Shown here: positions 10,982-21,950 of the stretch, in pieces
Numbering within the stretch: position 1 is the stretch's first letter
How the letters are laid out: each line of letters starts with the position of its first letter
Source: Durio zibethinus
Taxonomy: Eukaryota > Streptophyta > Magnoliopsida > Malvales > Malvaceae
Length of the DNA: 64,000 nt
Assembly (NCBI RefSeq): GCF_002303985.1
Contig: NW_019167926.1
Location: 3,864,206 to 3,928,205, forward strand
Direction: 5' to 3'
Position numbers and translations under genes: made by a program
The notes under the pieces: generated by a model
The model's database searches: none
Seen by the model: only the letters and a program-made list of their open reading frames with translations
Told to the model about the DNA's origin: nothing

Positions 10982-13474
10982 TCAGATTTGTATTTTGCTC
11001 ATTGAATTGCATAAGCACTCCACCAGATATATTAATGAGATTCTTACCTCACCAAGATGGATCGAAGGAATATGAGCTATCTTGAACCATTCCTTTGCTT
11101 TCCTCTTTTGAAGCTTTGGATTCAGTGAAAGACAGCCGGTGATACTTAGAAACAACAGGGAGGAAGGCAGCCCATCTTCTGGCAAGGAACGAAGCTTGTC
11201 ACAACAGTTTATTTCTAGAGTTTGAAGCAAGGTGAGATGTTGAAGTCCAATTTCATCCAGGGATTCGAGATTCAAAAGCCTGCTGATTCGTAGAGAATTG
11301 AGATTGGTTGGCAGCAGCCCATTCTCTGGAAAAGACAACATTTCTAGGCATCTACCTTCTATCTCAAAATGACAAAGAGAATCAAGTTTATCTAATTGCC
11401 ACGCTCTCCGAGGAGTCATTTTGTCACAGAAAGAGATGCAGAGTATGTTTAAGCTGGTAGGCAGACTCCATATTGGAGGCGGCTCCAATTTTAGACATTT
11501 GTTTATGTGCAGTGTCTGAAGAGATTTGAGACCTAGCATCTGTCTTGGCATTGACTTGAGATTGTTGCAGTTGGACAAAATGAGTGATGTCAGGCTTGGG
11601 GCTAGCAATCCCTCTTCAGGAAAAGTTGTCAAATTAGGACAGTCCCTAATTTCCAAGGCTTCAAGTGACTTCAGATCATTCTGCAATCTGTTCTCTATTG
11701 AAAGATACTCAAGGCTTCTTAAGTCCCAGAGACTAAGAATTTTAAGCTTTGGGAAGCAATTCAAAAAGAAGGTCATGAGAGAATCACAACTGCTTCCTAA
11801 GCATAAATGCTCTAGGAGAATGTAGTGATTTGCCATTTCATTAGGTTGGGGAAACTGAAAGTTTCTGCAGTTACGTATATAAAGTCTTTTCAATGAACTG
11901 GGTTGATGCACTTGAGGAAAGGTCTTAAGTGAATCACAATCAATGATATACAGATGTTCAAGATAAGGTCTATCCAGTATACCTGTAGGTAAGGACTCTA
12001 GGGCATCACACCTCTCAATTCTGAGGCTCAGCAAGCGTGACGGCAATTGCAATAACTTTTTCATACTTGACACTCTAAGAGCCACAGAAGGAGATGATGA
12101 GGAATATGAAGGGCCATCACGTGGAAGGACTAAAATCTCACTTGTACTTGGAGGGAGCTGTGATGCTACTTCACCATCATTTCTCTTTGGATTATCATCA
12201 TTACTTCGCAGGTGCACCTCACCACACTTGTATAACTCAATGTTACAAGTATCTGAAGTCCTTGGAAGTATAGACTTAAGCCGATAACATTTAGAGATCT
12301 TCAGTTTAGCCAAAGAAGGAAGGGTCTTTGGTAAACTCCCCTTAAAATTTGGACAGTTTGCTATATAAAGCTCCTCAAGGCAGGGAAATTCTTCATCTTC
12401 AAGTGATATCCACTCTTCCCATTGCGACATGCTTTTAAATTCTAAAATCTTCAGAGACTGAAATGGTTTACAAAAGGATGCCTCGACCCTATAGAATTCA
12501 TGGCCAATGCTGGTTAGTCTTCTCATCCGTTCAATAATGAGATGTACAAGAGATGGCAGCTGCCCAAGTGGTGGCAACGATAAGCAATTATAGCAGTTTC
12601 TGAGACGTAAAAACACTATATTTGAAAATGAAGAGTCTCCCAACCAAGAAGGGAACTTCTTACCACCATAAAATCCAATGGTAAGAATTTCTAACCCTTT
12701 AGAAGGCTCTAGATTCTCCAGCACTGCACTCTGATTTGCTGGATTGTTGTTATTGCTGCCCCATTCCAACTGCAATGTATGGAGATAACTCTTGGCCTTC
12801 AAATTGGCATCCGATGCATCCAAAGCAGAGGAAACATTTTCCAACCCAGAAACAGACAGTGATCCGCGAAGATCAAGAAGCGTCCCCAACTGTTTGATAT
12901 TTGATCCACCATTTCCTACAATAAAATTAGTCAATATCTTAAGGCGTTTTAATCTGCCCATTTCTTCTGGCATCTGCACCAACCCAGTTCCTTCAATGTA
13001 GAGATATTGCAAATTAATCAACTTCACTATGCTTTGTGGCAACATAATCAGAGAACGGCAGTCCGTCAATATCAATAGCTCTAGATAGTACAGATCACCG
13101 ACTGAATCGAGCAGGGTTTCAAAAGATGGACTCTGCGAAAGGTTTAAGTGATGTAGATGTTTAAAACAGCCTATCGAGGTGAGGATTGGACGTGGAATCA
13201 TTTCCCGTCCGAGATCCCGTAAGTAGATAAGTCTGAGAAGTCTGAGTTGTTTGAATTCAAGCTTCTCAAGAGCAGTGTTGACAGACCCACCGGTGACTAA
13301 TAAACCAGGCAGGAGCTTCTCCGGTCGGGAGTCCTGAGCAGCAGCAATCGAGGCAAGCCAGTTTGCTTCCGGCAAAATATAAGACGACTGATCAGTAACC
13401 GCAAAATCTAGCTTAGAACCGACGACGCCCGTAGATCGACTGCTACCTCTAGCTTTTTTCTTCGATTCAGCCAT
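10982..13474 (-). CDS. LRR-only NLR-related protein lacking CC and NB-ARC
   Basis: Open frame of 830 codons starting ATGGCT (good plant start context). From about residue 70 to the end it is a long leucine-rich repeat array of the RPP13-like 1 CC-NB-LRR type. Hallmarks are GSLSVSGLENV, GGKKFPSWLGD, SLPPLGQLPSL, repeated CxxLxSLP units and the terminal FKIAHIPSIHLGE. There is no P-loop, kinase-2, GLPL or MHD motif. The first 70 residues (MAESKKKARGSSRS...) are basic and Ser-rich and match nothing I recognise. So this is an NLR whose N-terminal half is missing or lies in other exons. GAG|GTAAGAATC at 11048-11047 is a strong donor, so codons after Glu809 are probably intron and the coding end is near 11048. 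A role in pathogen recognition is inferred from the family; it could equally be a decayed partial gene. Confidence 0.85.
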   Translation of the reverse strand: MAESKKKARGSSRSTGVVGSKLDFAVTDQSSYILPEANWLASIAAAQDSRPEKLLPGLLVTGGSVNTALEKLEFKQLRLLRLIYLRDLGREMIPRPILTSIGCFKHLHHLNLSQSPSFETLLDSVGDLYYLELLILTDCRSLIMLPQSIVKLINLQYLYIEGTGLVQMPEEMGRLKRLKILTNFIVGNGGSNIKQLGTLLDLRGSLSVSGLENVSSALDASDANLKAKSYLHTLQLEWGSNNNNPANQSAVLENLEPSKGLEILTIGFYGGKKFPSWLGDSSFSNIVFLRLRNCYNCLSLPPLGQLPSLVHLIIERMRRLTSIGHEFYRVEASFCKPFQSLKILEFKSMSQWEEWISLEDEEFPCLEELYIANCPNFKGSLPKTLPSLAKLKISKCYRLKSILPRTSDTCNIELYKCGEVHLRSNDDNPKRNDGEVASQLPPSTSEILVLPRDGPSYSSSSPSVALRVSSMKKLLQLPSRLLSLRIERCDALESLPTGILDRPYLEHLYIIDCDSLKTFPQVHQPSSLKRLYIRNCRNFQFPQPNEMANHYILLEHLCLGSSCDSLMTFFLNCFPKLKILSLWDLRSLEYLSIENRLQNDLKSLEALEIRDCPNLTTFPEEGLLAPSLTSLILSNCNNLKSMPRQMLGLKSLQTLHINKCLKLEPPPIWSLPTSLNILCISFCDKMTPRRAWQLDKLDSLCHFEIEGRCLEMLSFPENGLLPTNLNSLRISRLLNLESLDEIGLQHLTLLQTLEINCCDKLRSLPEDGLPSSLLFLSITGCLSLNPKLQKRKAKEWFKIAHIPSIHLGEVRISLIYLVECLCNSMSKIQI
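11040..11050 (-). promoter_or_regulatory. Predicted 5' splice site at the end of the LRR exon
   Basis: GAG|GTAAGAATC, phase 0, close to the plant donor consensus. The same site and phase occur in the LRR fragment at 3403, where a downstream acceptor supplies a stop codon. This supports a real intron after the ...HIPSIHLGE codons. Confidence 0.65.
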
Positions 13475-13740
13475 GATTAGGCTGGATTTGGTTTGGTTCG
13501 CTTATTATTTGGCCTGATCGTGATCAAATTTGACCGAGGAAATTTTCCACCAAGAGGCTAGAAGAACAAGGAAAACAAACAAGGCATTTATCAGTATACT
13601 TTAAAAAATTAAATCCACAAAAAGATTTTTCTCACAGTACGAATCGCAACTCCTTTTCTATCTTCCACTTGACATCAATCAATCCATAACTTAAATCTAT
13701 TCAACAGCTACCACGTGTCGTTTTCATTTTTAATTTTAAT
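13475..13740 (-). promoter_or_regulatory. Presumed upstream region of the LRR gene
   Basis: Contains a W-box core TTGACC (13530-13535), the WRKY site common upstream of defence genes, about 56 bp before the ATG. A G-box CACGTG (13712-13717) lies about 240 bp upstream. Both occur often by chance. No convincing TATA box could be assigned. If the gene has lost its real 5' half, this may not be the native promoter. Confidence 0.3.
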
Positions 13741-13819
13741 TTTTAATCATTTTATAAATATTTTTTAAATTATAAAAAATGTATATTTTAAAAGTCTTAC
13801 TTTTGTTTGTACGTGATAC

Positions 13820-14690
13820 TAAGTGATATTTAGCATATAATCGAATCAAATTGAGTTAATGTATTGAGATAAATATATTCAAACTTAACTCAAAAATTAA
13901 AGTTTTAAAATTTAATTTAAATTTAATCAAATTTTATTTTTTAAATTTGAGTTTAATTTGAGATAAAATTTAAGTCAAAATTCGAGCTCGCTCAACTCAA
14001 GTTATAATAAAAGAGGATTATTTGATAAAAATAATTTTTTAATCTAAAAAAAAATTAAAAGGAATTATTCAACAGTTTTCTAAAAAAATGTTTTGAATAA
14101 TCTCCAAAAGAATTTGAAAAATATTATTCAATGCGTTTTTGCTAATCCCTACAAAAATTAAAAAGGATTATTTAAAGCGTTTTCTAGCAAAAACACATTG
14201 AATAATTTAAAAAAAATTAAAAGAGATTATTCAAGGTGTTTTCTAGTAAAAATACCTTGAATAATTTTTAAAAAAATTAAACGAGATTATTCAAGATGTT
14301 TTTCGACAAAAACATCTTGAATAATCTAAAAAAATTGAAGAGAATTATTCAAGATATTTTTTAGTAAAAATGCCTTGAATAATCTAAAAAAAAATTAAAT
14401 GAGATTATTCAAGACTTTTTACTAAAAAAATTTAAAGAGATTATTCAATTTGTTATTTGGTAAAAATACTTTGAATAATCCTAAAAAAAATTATATAATA
14501 GAAAAACTCGATTAGGCTCGTGAGCGATTTGAGCTAGGTATTAATATGCTCAAACTCAGCTTGTTTGATAAGTCGAGCTATTCAAGCTCAAGCTCGGTTC
14601 GATAATTATCAAATCGAATTCGAGTTTTAATCAAATCGAATCCAAGTAGTTTGCGAGTATTAATGTATCATTTACACTTCTAGTTATGCT
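13820..14690. repeat. Repeat element with hairpin-forming tandem units
   Basis: The core at 14010-14490 holds about eight imperfect units of roughly 58 bp. Each is an inverted repeat of the form GATTATTCAAG...CTTGAATAATC. The best unit, 14285-14326, is a perfect 19-bp stem with a 4-base loop. The flanks are CTCGAGCTCG-type sequences (13980-14000; 14505-14660) resembling the ends of a plant DNA transposon or MITE, but exact ends and TSD were not found. Confidence 0.6.
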
Positions 14691-14699
14691 TTATTTTTT

Positions 14700-15102
14700 A
14701 TTTTTCATTTTTCATCTTATTTCTCTTTATTTTTTATTTTTATTATTAAAAGTTTTACTTTTTTTTTCTATATGCAGTTCTTATATATAATAAAGTATAT
14801 GTTTTTCATTTTTCATCATATTTCTCTAAACACTGAATATCTCTTGAGTTTCATTAGTAAATCTGTTTTTTTTATTTTTTTTGTAATTTTTTTTATTTTG
14901 ATTTTTGTTTATAAATTTTTTGTTAGTTTTTGTCTGGATGAATATCCCATTATCAATCAACAGCTTCACCTTTTTTTTTTTTTTAATTTTGTTCCAAGAA
15001 AATTGAATTGCTTTGATCTATTTGAACAAGTGGATTTACTTTGAATAAATGGATTAAAAGCTTTACTTCTGATTTTGCTTAAACTCTTTCTTAATGCATA
15101 TA
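14700..15102. other. T-rich low-complexity stretch
   Basis: Long T runs on the plus strand (for example 14870-14900 and 14971-14984). A 90-codon Phe-rich frame at 14772-15044 results from this composition and is not supported as a gene. Confidence 0.4.
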
Positions 15103-15356
15103 TTTTAGGATTTATATTTGATACATTGTCAGTGTATAAATTTTATACACTCTCAATGAATAGGATGATACCATCTTAGTAATAAAATGAATCAAATGAT
15201 ACCACCTCATTAATGAGTAAATTTTTAAAAAAATATTAATTTTTATATATTTATTTTAAGGGTTGATATTTATTCATTAATGAAATGAAATCATCTGATT
15301 TGCTGGTAGTGTATAAAATCTATATATTGATAGTATATCAAATATAAACTCTAAAA
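15103..15356. mobile_element. MITE with about 48-bp terminal inverted repeats
   Basis: The left end TTTAGGATTTATATTTGATA matches the reverse complement of the right end (TTTAGAGTTTATATTTGATA). The match continues to the AGTGTATAA words at both inner edges. The element is about 254 bp and non-coding. No unambiguous target duplication was found, so the superfamily is open. Confidence 0.65.
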
Positions 15357-15399
15357 TTTAATGTTATTCCTTAATGCATGCTTTTAATTTATTAAACCT

Positions 15400-16510
15400 A
15401 GAGCTTCATGAAAGAGCTCCAACTTCGACTTTATGAATGCTTCTGCAACTTGATCACTTTTTCAATATTTTTCAACTCAAACTCTTATTCAAGAACTTTC
15501 TCTCAAATGAAATGTTGTTAAACCTTTATATATTTTGTTCGAGCATGAAATATTGGATTTGATGCTAACTTGATTGCGTTTTGATTGTTACACCTTAGAG
15601 TAATAGGACATTCCACTTTCTTATAGATGTCAGTTATTAATTGTTTCAATCAAACTTCTTTTTGTGCAGCCATTATTGTAGTATAATACTTTATTTTGGT
15701 ACTAAATAAAGTAATGTTTGCTTACTTCTTGCTACACCATGAAATTGCAATTGATCCCATATCAAAACTGTAGCCAGTTGTTGATTTTTTATCTTTGATA
15801 TTACCTGCCCAATCAAAATCCACAAAGCCACTTAACAAAAAGTTTTCATTCTTCTAGTGTAGCAGCCTAAACTCAAAAGTATCTTCACATATCTTAAAAA
15901 TCTTTTTGGTATTGAAATGAGGAACATTTCATGAACTGAAAGACAACACCTACTGAGAATGACAAATCAGGCCTTGTTCTAGTAAGATAAATCAAACTAC
16001 CAACAAGTTGGCAAATTTTGTGCATGTTCGCAATTGATTTTCCTTCATCTTTTTTAACTTGATGTGTAATTCCATGAGAATCCCTTTTGGCTTTGTATCT
16101 TTCATTGAAAAACATTCTAGTAAGGTTTGGGCATATTTTCTCTAATCTAAGAATAAACCACATTCCATTTCCTCAATCTTTAATCCAAAAGAACATTCAA
16201 CTTTTCCCAAAATTTTCATCTAAAACCAAATCGCCAATTCATCACAGAAATCTTGATTTCAACATAATTATCTCTTGTAATAATCATGTCATCAACATAT
16301 AAAAGAATCGACAAATTTATCTTTTAAATTTTCTTGATAAACATACTTGAGTCAAAATTAAATACTTTGAATCCACAAAAGATAAAAGTATTCAAAGATT
16401 TTTCTATACCATGCACGTTGTATAGAGTTTTCTTAAACTGGTAAACATGATGAGAAAATTCTTCAAAAACAAAATCGTGCAGCTGATTCATAAATATTTC
16501 TCTACCTAAC
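15400..16510 (-). pseudogene. Decayed Ty1/copia pol fragment (RT and RNase H)
   Basis: In order along the minus strand: the RT substrate-binding part (FMNQLHDFVFEE, LYNVHGIEKS), the RT catalytic box LLYVDDMIIT (about 16310-16290), then QLVGSLIYLTRTRPDLSFSV (15894-16163). RNase H follows with VDFDWAGNIKDKKSTTGYS and IAISWCSKK (about 15830-15725), then NAIKLASNPIFHARTK (about 15570-15535). Stops and frameshifts separate these blocks. Gag, integrase and LTRs are missing. It is unlike the SIRE-type copy at 42-52 kb in sequence and belongs to another copia lineage. Confidence 0.85.
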
Positions 16511-17977
16511 TCTTCATAGAGAGATGCATTTAGTCTTACATGTCGTTAACGTCAACTTAAGTCTCATTACTATTTAATTCTCAAACTTTCTTTCTTTACT
16601 ATCTCTCATTCTCTTATTCTTGCTTCTCCCGTAGAATTGCTTTCTTAATCTTCAATCTTAGACCTTTGGTTGTCTCTCTAATTTTAGCTATCCTTATATG
16701 GTAAATTTCTTTTATTTCTTAGGTTTACTTCATATAAGTATTAATCTTTTTCCTTTTTTATTTAGGATTGAAAATAATAATCTTTAAAAATTTTGTTCAA
16801 ATAAGTTAATTGAATATTGTTTTTCTCTTTTTAATTAATTAACAATGAAATTATTACGATGGATTAGGAAATATATATGATGCTTGTTACTTGTTCAATG
16901 AAATGTTTTGTTGAAATTAGTCCAAGTTGACACTTGCATAATGAAAGTTTCAATCATGTTTTCTTAGAAAATGGTTTTTGATTTATTAGTATATTGAAAT
17001 CATATAATCCCACTTTAGATTCATGATAATTTTTGAATTGTTTATTATACTTTCATTCCTGATAGGTTTTTGATTTATTAGTATATTGAAATCATATAAT
17101 CCCACTTTAGATTCATGATAATCTTTGAATTGTTTATTATACTTTCATACCTGATAGGCTTTCATTCTTCCTATGATGATTGTTCCATGAAAGACCATAT
17201 ATTCCATGTCTATTAGACTACAAATAATATTGAATAGTAACTTTGCTTGATCTAGGGACCTTATAGCCAAACTAAATATCCTCTTTCACTATAATCTAGG
17301 ATAGATAAATGAGGTTTTGAACTTCTAAGTTTGACATTGTTAGGCTCGTTAAAACTCTGTCAACAAATTTCTTCTGGTGCAATCTTCTCTCTCGATGTAA
17401 TAACCCAAAGAGGAAATGGACATTTTGGTATCCTAAAATTTATGGACATTTTTGGTGTCCCAAAATCTATGTTTTTTTTCATAACATTGAAGAGTAGTTC
17501 CTTGGTTATTGAAATTTTCAATCATGTATGTGAATCTTTTTATGTTGAAATTCTTCTTAATTTGGTAAGAAATATTAAAAATATATATGTTCGAAATTCC
17601 TTTTGTTTTGTCAATAATAATATATGTTTGACTAATTAGGCTAGTAGCTTTTAACTTCATAGACTAATTAGTGTTTCTCAAATCATCAATTCTTTCAATT
17701 TGTTCAACAATTAATTTTTTGTGAAGATGGGATGCTTATGAATATTATTATTAAATTTTCTTAACAATATAAGTTTATTCTTTTAAACTAGGAATATGTC
17801 ATTCTCAAATCATACACTAAAACATAAATTTACTTGAACATTTTGATTTTTCTTAAAGTTTGCAATTTATAGAACTGTATTATATCTATATGTATGATAT
17901 ATAACTTTTTATGCTTTTTATATTCTATTAAATTCAATATTTAGATTCTTTTCTTCTTTTTTTTTTTAAGGATTAGA
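16511..17977. other. AT-rich spacer upstream of the FAR1-like pseudogene
   Basis: Contains the 92-bp tandem duplication annotated separately and a 102-codon frame (17331-17639) without a recognisable domain. It may include the former 5' leader of the FAR1-like gene, but no promoter element can be assigned. Confidence 0.35.
16973..17156. repeat. Tandem duplication, 2 x 92 bp
   Basis: Copies at 16973-17064 and 17065-17156 are nearly identical, both starting GGTTTTTGATTTATTAG. Non-coding. Confidence 0.9.
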
Positions 17978-19941
17978 ATGGAAAATATGTTAGCACAAGA
18001 GATTGATATGATGGAACTGAAAGAAGTTAAGGATGATGAGGTCAATAATATGGAAAATAAAGGAAGTCTTTAAAGGTGAAAATGCAATGGAGTATGTCAT
18101 TGAAGAATCAAGGATTGATAAATTATTAGAACCAAATGTTGGCATGGAATTTGAGTCACTAGATGATGCTAAAAAAATTACAATAAGTATGAGAAATCCA
18201 AAGGCTTTGGTACATGAAAAAATCTCATTACTAGATAAAGAACTAATTAAGCAAGAGATTGTTCAAAGAAAGATGTGTGAGCTAAAAAATTCTTAAAGAA
18301 AAAAAATAAAGTTTATATAGCACCAAATGAGACAAGAGAAAGTTGTTAAGGCAATGCTTCGAATATCCAAGGAAGAAGAAAGAAAATGGGTTTTCTCTCG
18401 ATTTCATGCGGAGCATAATCATATGCTAGTTTTACCAAATAGCACATGATTTATCCATTCACATAGAGTACGGACAAAAGTTCAAAGAGATCTCATAGAT
18501 GTTCTTGATGATTCCGATATTCATTCAAGTAAGATAATTTTTGTTTTATCTCATGAGTTTGGTGGGATTGGTAATTTTAAAATGGTTGTGTGTGATGTAT
18601 TTAACTATTTAAGTTGTAAAAAGTAGAAACAATTAGAGAAAAAAGATACTCAAATAATGTTAGATTATTTTAATGATTACCAATAAAATAATTGAAGTTT
18701 TTTTATGCAATGCAATTGATATTGATGGTTACCTTGCAAATTGCCTTTAGGTAGATGCGACATCTAGGATGGCATATAAGCATTTAAGTGATGTATAGCA
18801 TTTTATCCTACTTATTTGAACAAATAACTATAAGATGCCTTTTGTTTCCTTTGCTAGTATGGATCATCATTTTTAGTTCATTTGATTTGGATATGCTTTG
18901 TTATGAAATGAAATTGAAAAAACATTTATTTGGTTATTGAGAACTTGGCTTGAAGATACGTATAAATATCCACCAATAACAATTATCACCAATCAAGATA
19001 CAGCAAATTACTAATACAATAGTAAAACTTATGCCAAGTGCCAATCACTATTTTTATATGTGGCATATTGAAAAGAAGTTTTCTGAAGCTTTGAGTCAGG
19101 TTTACCATCAAAATCCTAATTTTAAAAATGATTTCAATGGTTTAATTCACAACATAATCACACCTGATGAATTTGAAGATGCTTAGATGAGAGTTATGGA
19201 AACATATAATTTACAAGGTATTTTTTTCCTAGACAAAATTTATTCCATTTGTGAAAATGGGTACCAGATTTTTTAAATAACTCATTTTATGCTAAAATGT
19301 CAACAACTCAAAGAAGTGAAAAGTTTAATAAAATTTTCAAGGACTTTATTAATGCCAATACTTTAGTTAGTAAATTTGTGGTGAAATTTGAAAAGACTCT
19401 AGATACTCGATACAACAAAAAATGTGAAAAAAACTTTCAAGACTTTAAATTTAAAGCCAATTTTAAAGACATTATATCTCATGAAAGCTAAAGCATCTCT
19501 TCTACATATGAAAGTTATTTAGAATGTTCTAAGATGAATTGATTCATGCTTAAGAGTATATTGTTAATTGAATTGAAGTTAATGGTAATTAAAAAATATA
19601 CAAGGTGTATGATATTGGTAAGGAAAAGCCTATAAATATGGTAACTTTTAATATGTTACTTAAAAGATGCCATGTCTAATTACCATAAGATTGAAATCAT
19701 GGGGATTTTTTGTTGACACAATTTGGTAATTTTCATTAAAAAAATGTATTTTCATTGCTTTCCTAATACATCTTATGTAAGTGGACAAGAGATGCTAAGA
19801 AAAATGTTACTCTAGAAATATAATAGAATACACTTGTTGATAAGATCAATGAATCATCTATTTTATGGTTTAATAGTATTATGTTACATTTTTTTGAACT
19901 TTTAGAAAATGCAACAATATAAAATAAGCGTTATTATCATG
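17978..19941 (+). pseudogene. FAR1/FRS-like (MULE transposase-derived) pseudogene, 5' part
   Basis: Conserved FAR1/MULE blocks run in the right order in shifting frames. First come an N-terminal FAR1 DNA-binding piece (NVGMEFESLDDAKK, about 18137-18178) and its end (AMLRISKEEERKW, then FHAEHNHMLVLP). The MULE core follows (VDATSRMAYKHL, YKMPFVSFASMDHH, about 18750-18870), then WHIEKKFSEALSQV. Next are STTQRSEKFNKIFKDFINAN (19297-19360) and a KRWTRDAKK-like stretch near 19790. The functional protein would bind DNA and act as a transposase or, when domesticated, a transcription factor. Many in-frame stops show it is dead. It breaks at 19941, where a solo LTR is inserted, and resumes at 21637. 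Confidence 0.85.
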
Positions 19942-21631
19942 TGTTAGCCTTGTATTGAACCTTATTTTGAAATGACAAAATATTAAGCTAAATAAGCTTG
20001 ATCAAGATTTTGAAAAAGATTTATTTAGTACATGTTCTTAAGTTTTGTATTTTGGTACTAAATAAATAATATATTTTTCATAGTGTAAACAAATCTTTCT
20101 TTGTTTTCATATTTCTCAAACCAAATATATCTTTATAGATTATTTATTTAAGCTTAAATGAAAGTTCAATTGTTATTTTTAAAGTGAACTTATTCACTTT
20201 TTACTTAATACAATTTTAATAATATTGGTTTTGAGAAATAAATTAACTTAAGAAAGTTATTTTACAAGAACAAAGTTTTCCATCATTGAACTTGTTTTAT
20301 TTTTTTGTATTAATTCATAAAGCTTTAATATTTAAATTTTATATAGTTGGAAAGCTCTTTGAGTTTACTTTCTAATGGATCAAACAAAATCAAATTCCAA
20401 ATTTTCTAAGAAAAGATTTTGAATTTTTACTTGACACTAGGAATAAGTTATCTAAAAACTACATAAGGGATAGTTTTGAAAATTCACTATAATTCATACA
20501 TAATGAATTAGGTGATGAATTTTATATGCATAGAAAATCTTTTAAGTCTAATTTCTAAATATTTAAACAATTTTTGATTTGGATTTGTATAACTCAAGAT
20601 TTGTCAAATTAGTGAATAGAGTGTAAAACAAGAGACAACCACCCAGCTTTGACATGATCAATCCCCTTAAGAAGGGATCGATTGATTTTTTTTATTTAGA
20701 ATGCATCTTTTTGCTCCAGGTTGAAAAAGGGATCAATCACCCTATGTAAGGGATTGATCACCCCTTTGACAAGATCAATCACCTACATAAACAGATTGAT
20801 CAGGTCATGCATTTGCCAGGCGTGAAATAGCATAAAACATGAATCAATCGATCCCCTCAAGGAAGGGATTGATTGAGTCTACCCAAAAATGTCTCCAACA
20901 GTTAGTTTATCAAGCTTTAATGGCTACTTTTCTTTTCCCAAGCTTCTCCGGTGGCTAGTTCTTTAATTTTCTCTATATTAGCCACTCTAACACACCGAGA
21001 AGGTTAATGAATCAAGAGAGTAAGAACCAACAAGCTCTAATTTTATTTTCTCTAAAAAATTAAGAGTTTTAGAGCTTCAAAGTATATATCTTTGTATTTA
21101 TTGTATCCAAATTATATTTGTTATTCATTCATAATTTTCTTGTACTTAAACTTAGCAAACACTTAGTCTTAGAGATGTTGTTCTATTGTTTGGAAATTTA
21201 CATTTGATATACAAAAGGTGGAAGAGAATAAGAGGTAAGATATTTTCTTGAGAGCTTTCTAATGAGATTAGGTAAAGTACTATAAAGGGTAAAGGTTTTA
21301 TCTTATGCCTTGAAAGACAAAGATAAGGTTATATTTTTAATTTAAGATTAGTGGATTGAAGTCTTGGTGTGGACAACTAAAAAAGAGGATGTAAGTGCCT
21401 TATGAAAAAGGATCGAACCTCTATAAATCTTTGTGTTTGATTTCTCTATCCTATCTCTTTATTTTTATTGTTGATTATATATATTTTTAGATACATCAAT
21501 TCATTGTTATTTGCATCATATTTTTATATTGGTTTTAATTTTTATTCAATTTTGAAATCATTGTTTGGAAAGAATTTGGAGAAATCTAATTCATCCCCTT
21601 TTAGATCATCATCTCATCTAAAAAGCTAACA
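19942..21631 (+). mobile_element. Solo LTR of a SIRE/Maximus-like Ty1/copia element
   Basis: Starts TGTTAGCCTTGTATTG and ends AAAAGCTAACA, with a perfect 5-bp target duplication TCATG at 19937-19941 and 21632-21636. The ends match in kind the LTRs of the full element at 42148-52199 (TGTTGGCCTTGAATTG start, AGCTAACA end). It also shares runs of GATCGATC-like words (20660-20880). It is 1,690 bp long. No internal domain is left, so it arose by LTR-LTR recombination. It sits inside the FAR1-like pseudogene. Confidence 0.93.
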
Positions 21632-21636
21632 TCATG

Positions 21637-21950
21637 CAATTCAAGGATTAAAAACTTGTGTAAAGAACTCGATAATTTGATAATAAGGAATGTTAAAGTT
21701 GATGAGGCTAGGAAGTTAAATTCTATTATAGATTTTGTAGCTATTTAGAATAATAAAGGTAATGTTTCATGTACTGAAACGATTTTACAGTATCCTCTAC
21801 ATGTTACCAAAAGATGTCTTCCTTTAATAATAATAAGAAAAGATAATATTGAGAAAAGTGGTAAAAAGAGTAAGACATATTTATCTTGTAATTGTAAAGG
21901 TCATACAAAGTGCACTTGTGGTAAGCATCAACAGCTAAAATAATCAAACA
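21637..21950 (+). pseudogene. FAR1/FRS-like pseudogene, 3' part
   Basis: Resumes the open sequence interrupted by the solo LTR. Near the end it carries a zinc-knuckle-like segment (KTYLSCNCKGHTKCTCGKH, about 21870-21930), the usual C-terminal feature of MULE/FAR1-type transposases, followed by TAA. In-frame stops are present. Confidence 0.75.
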
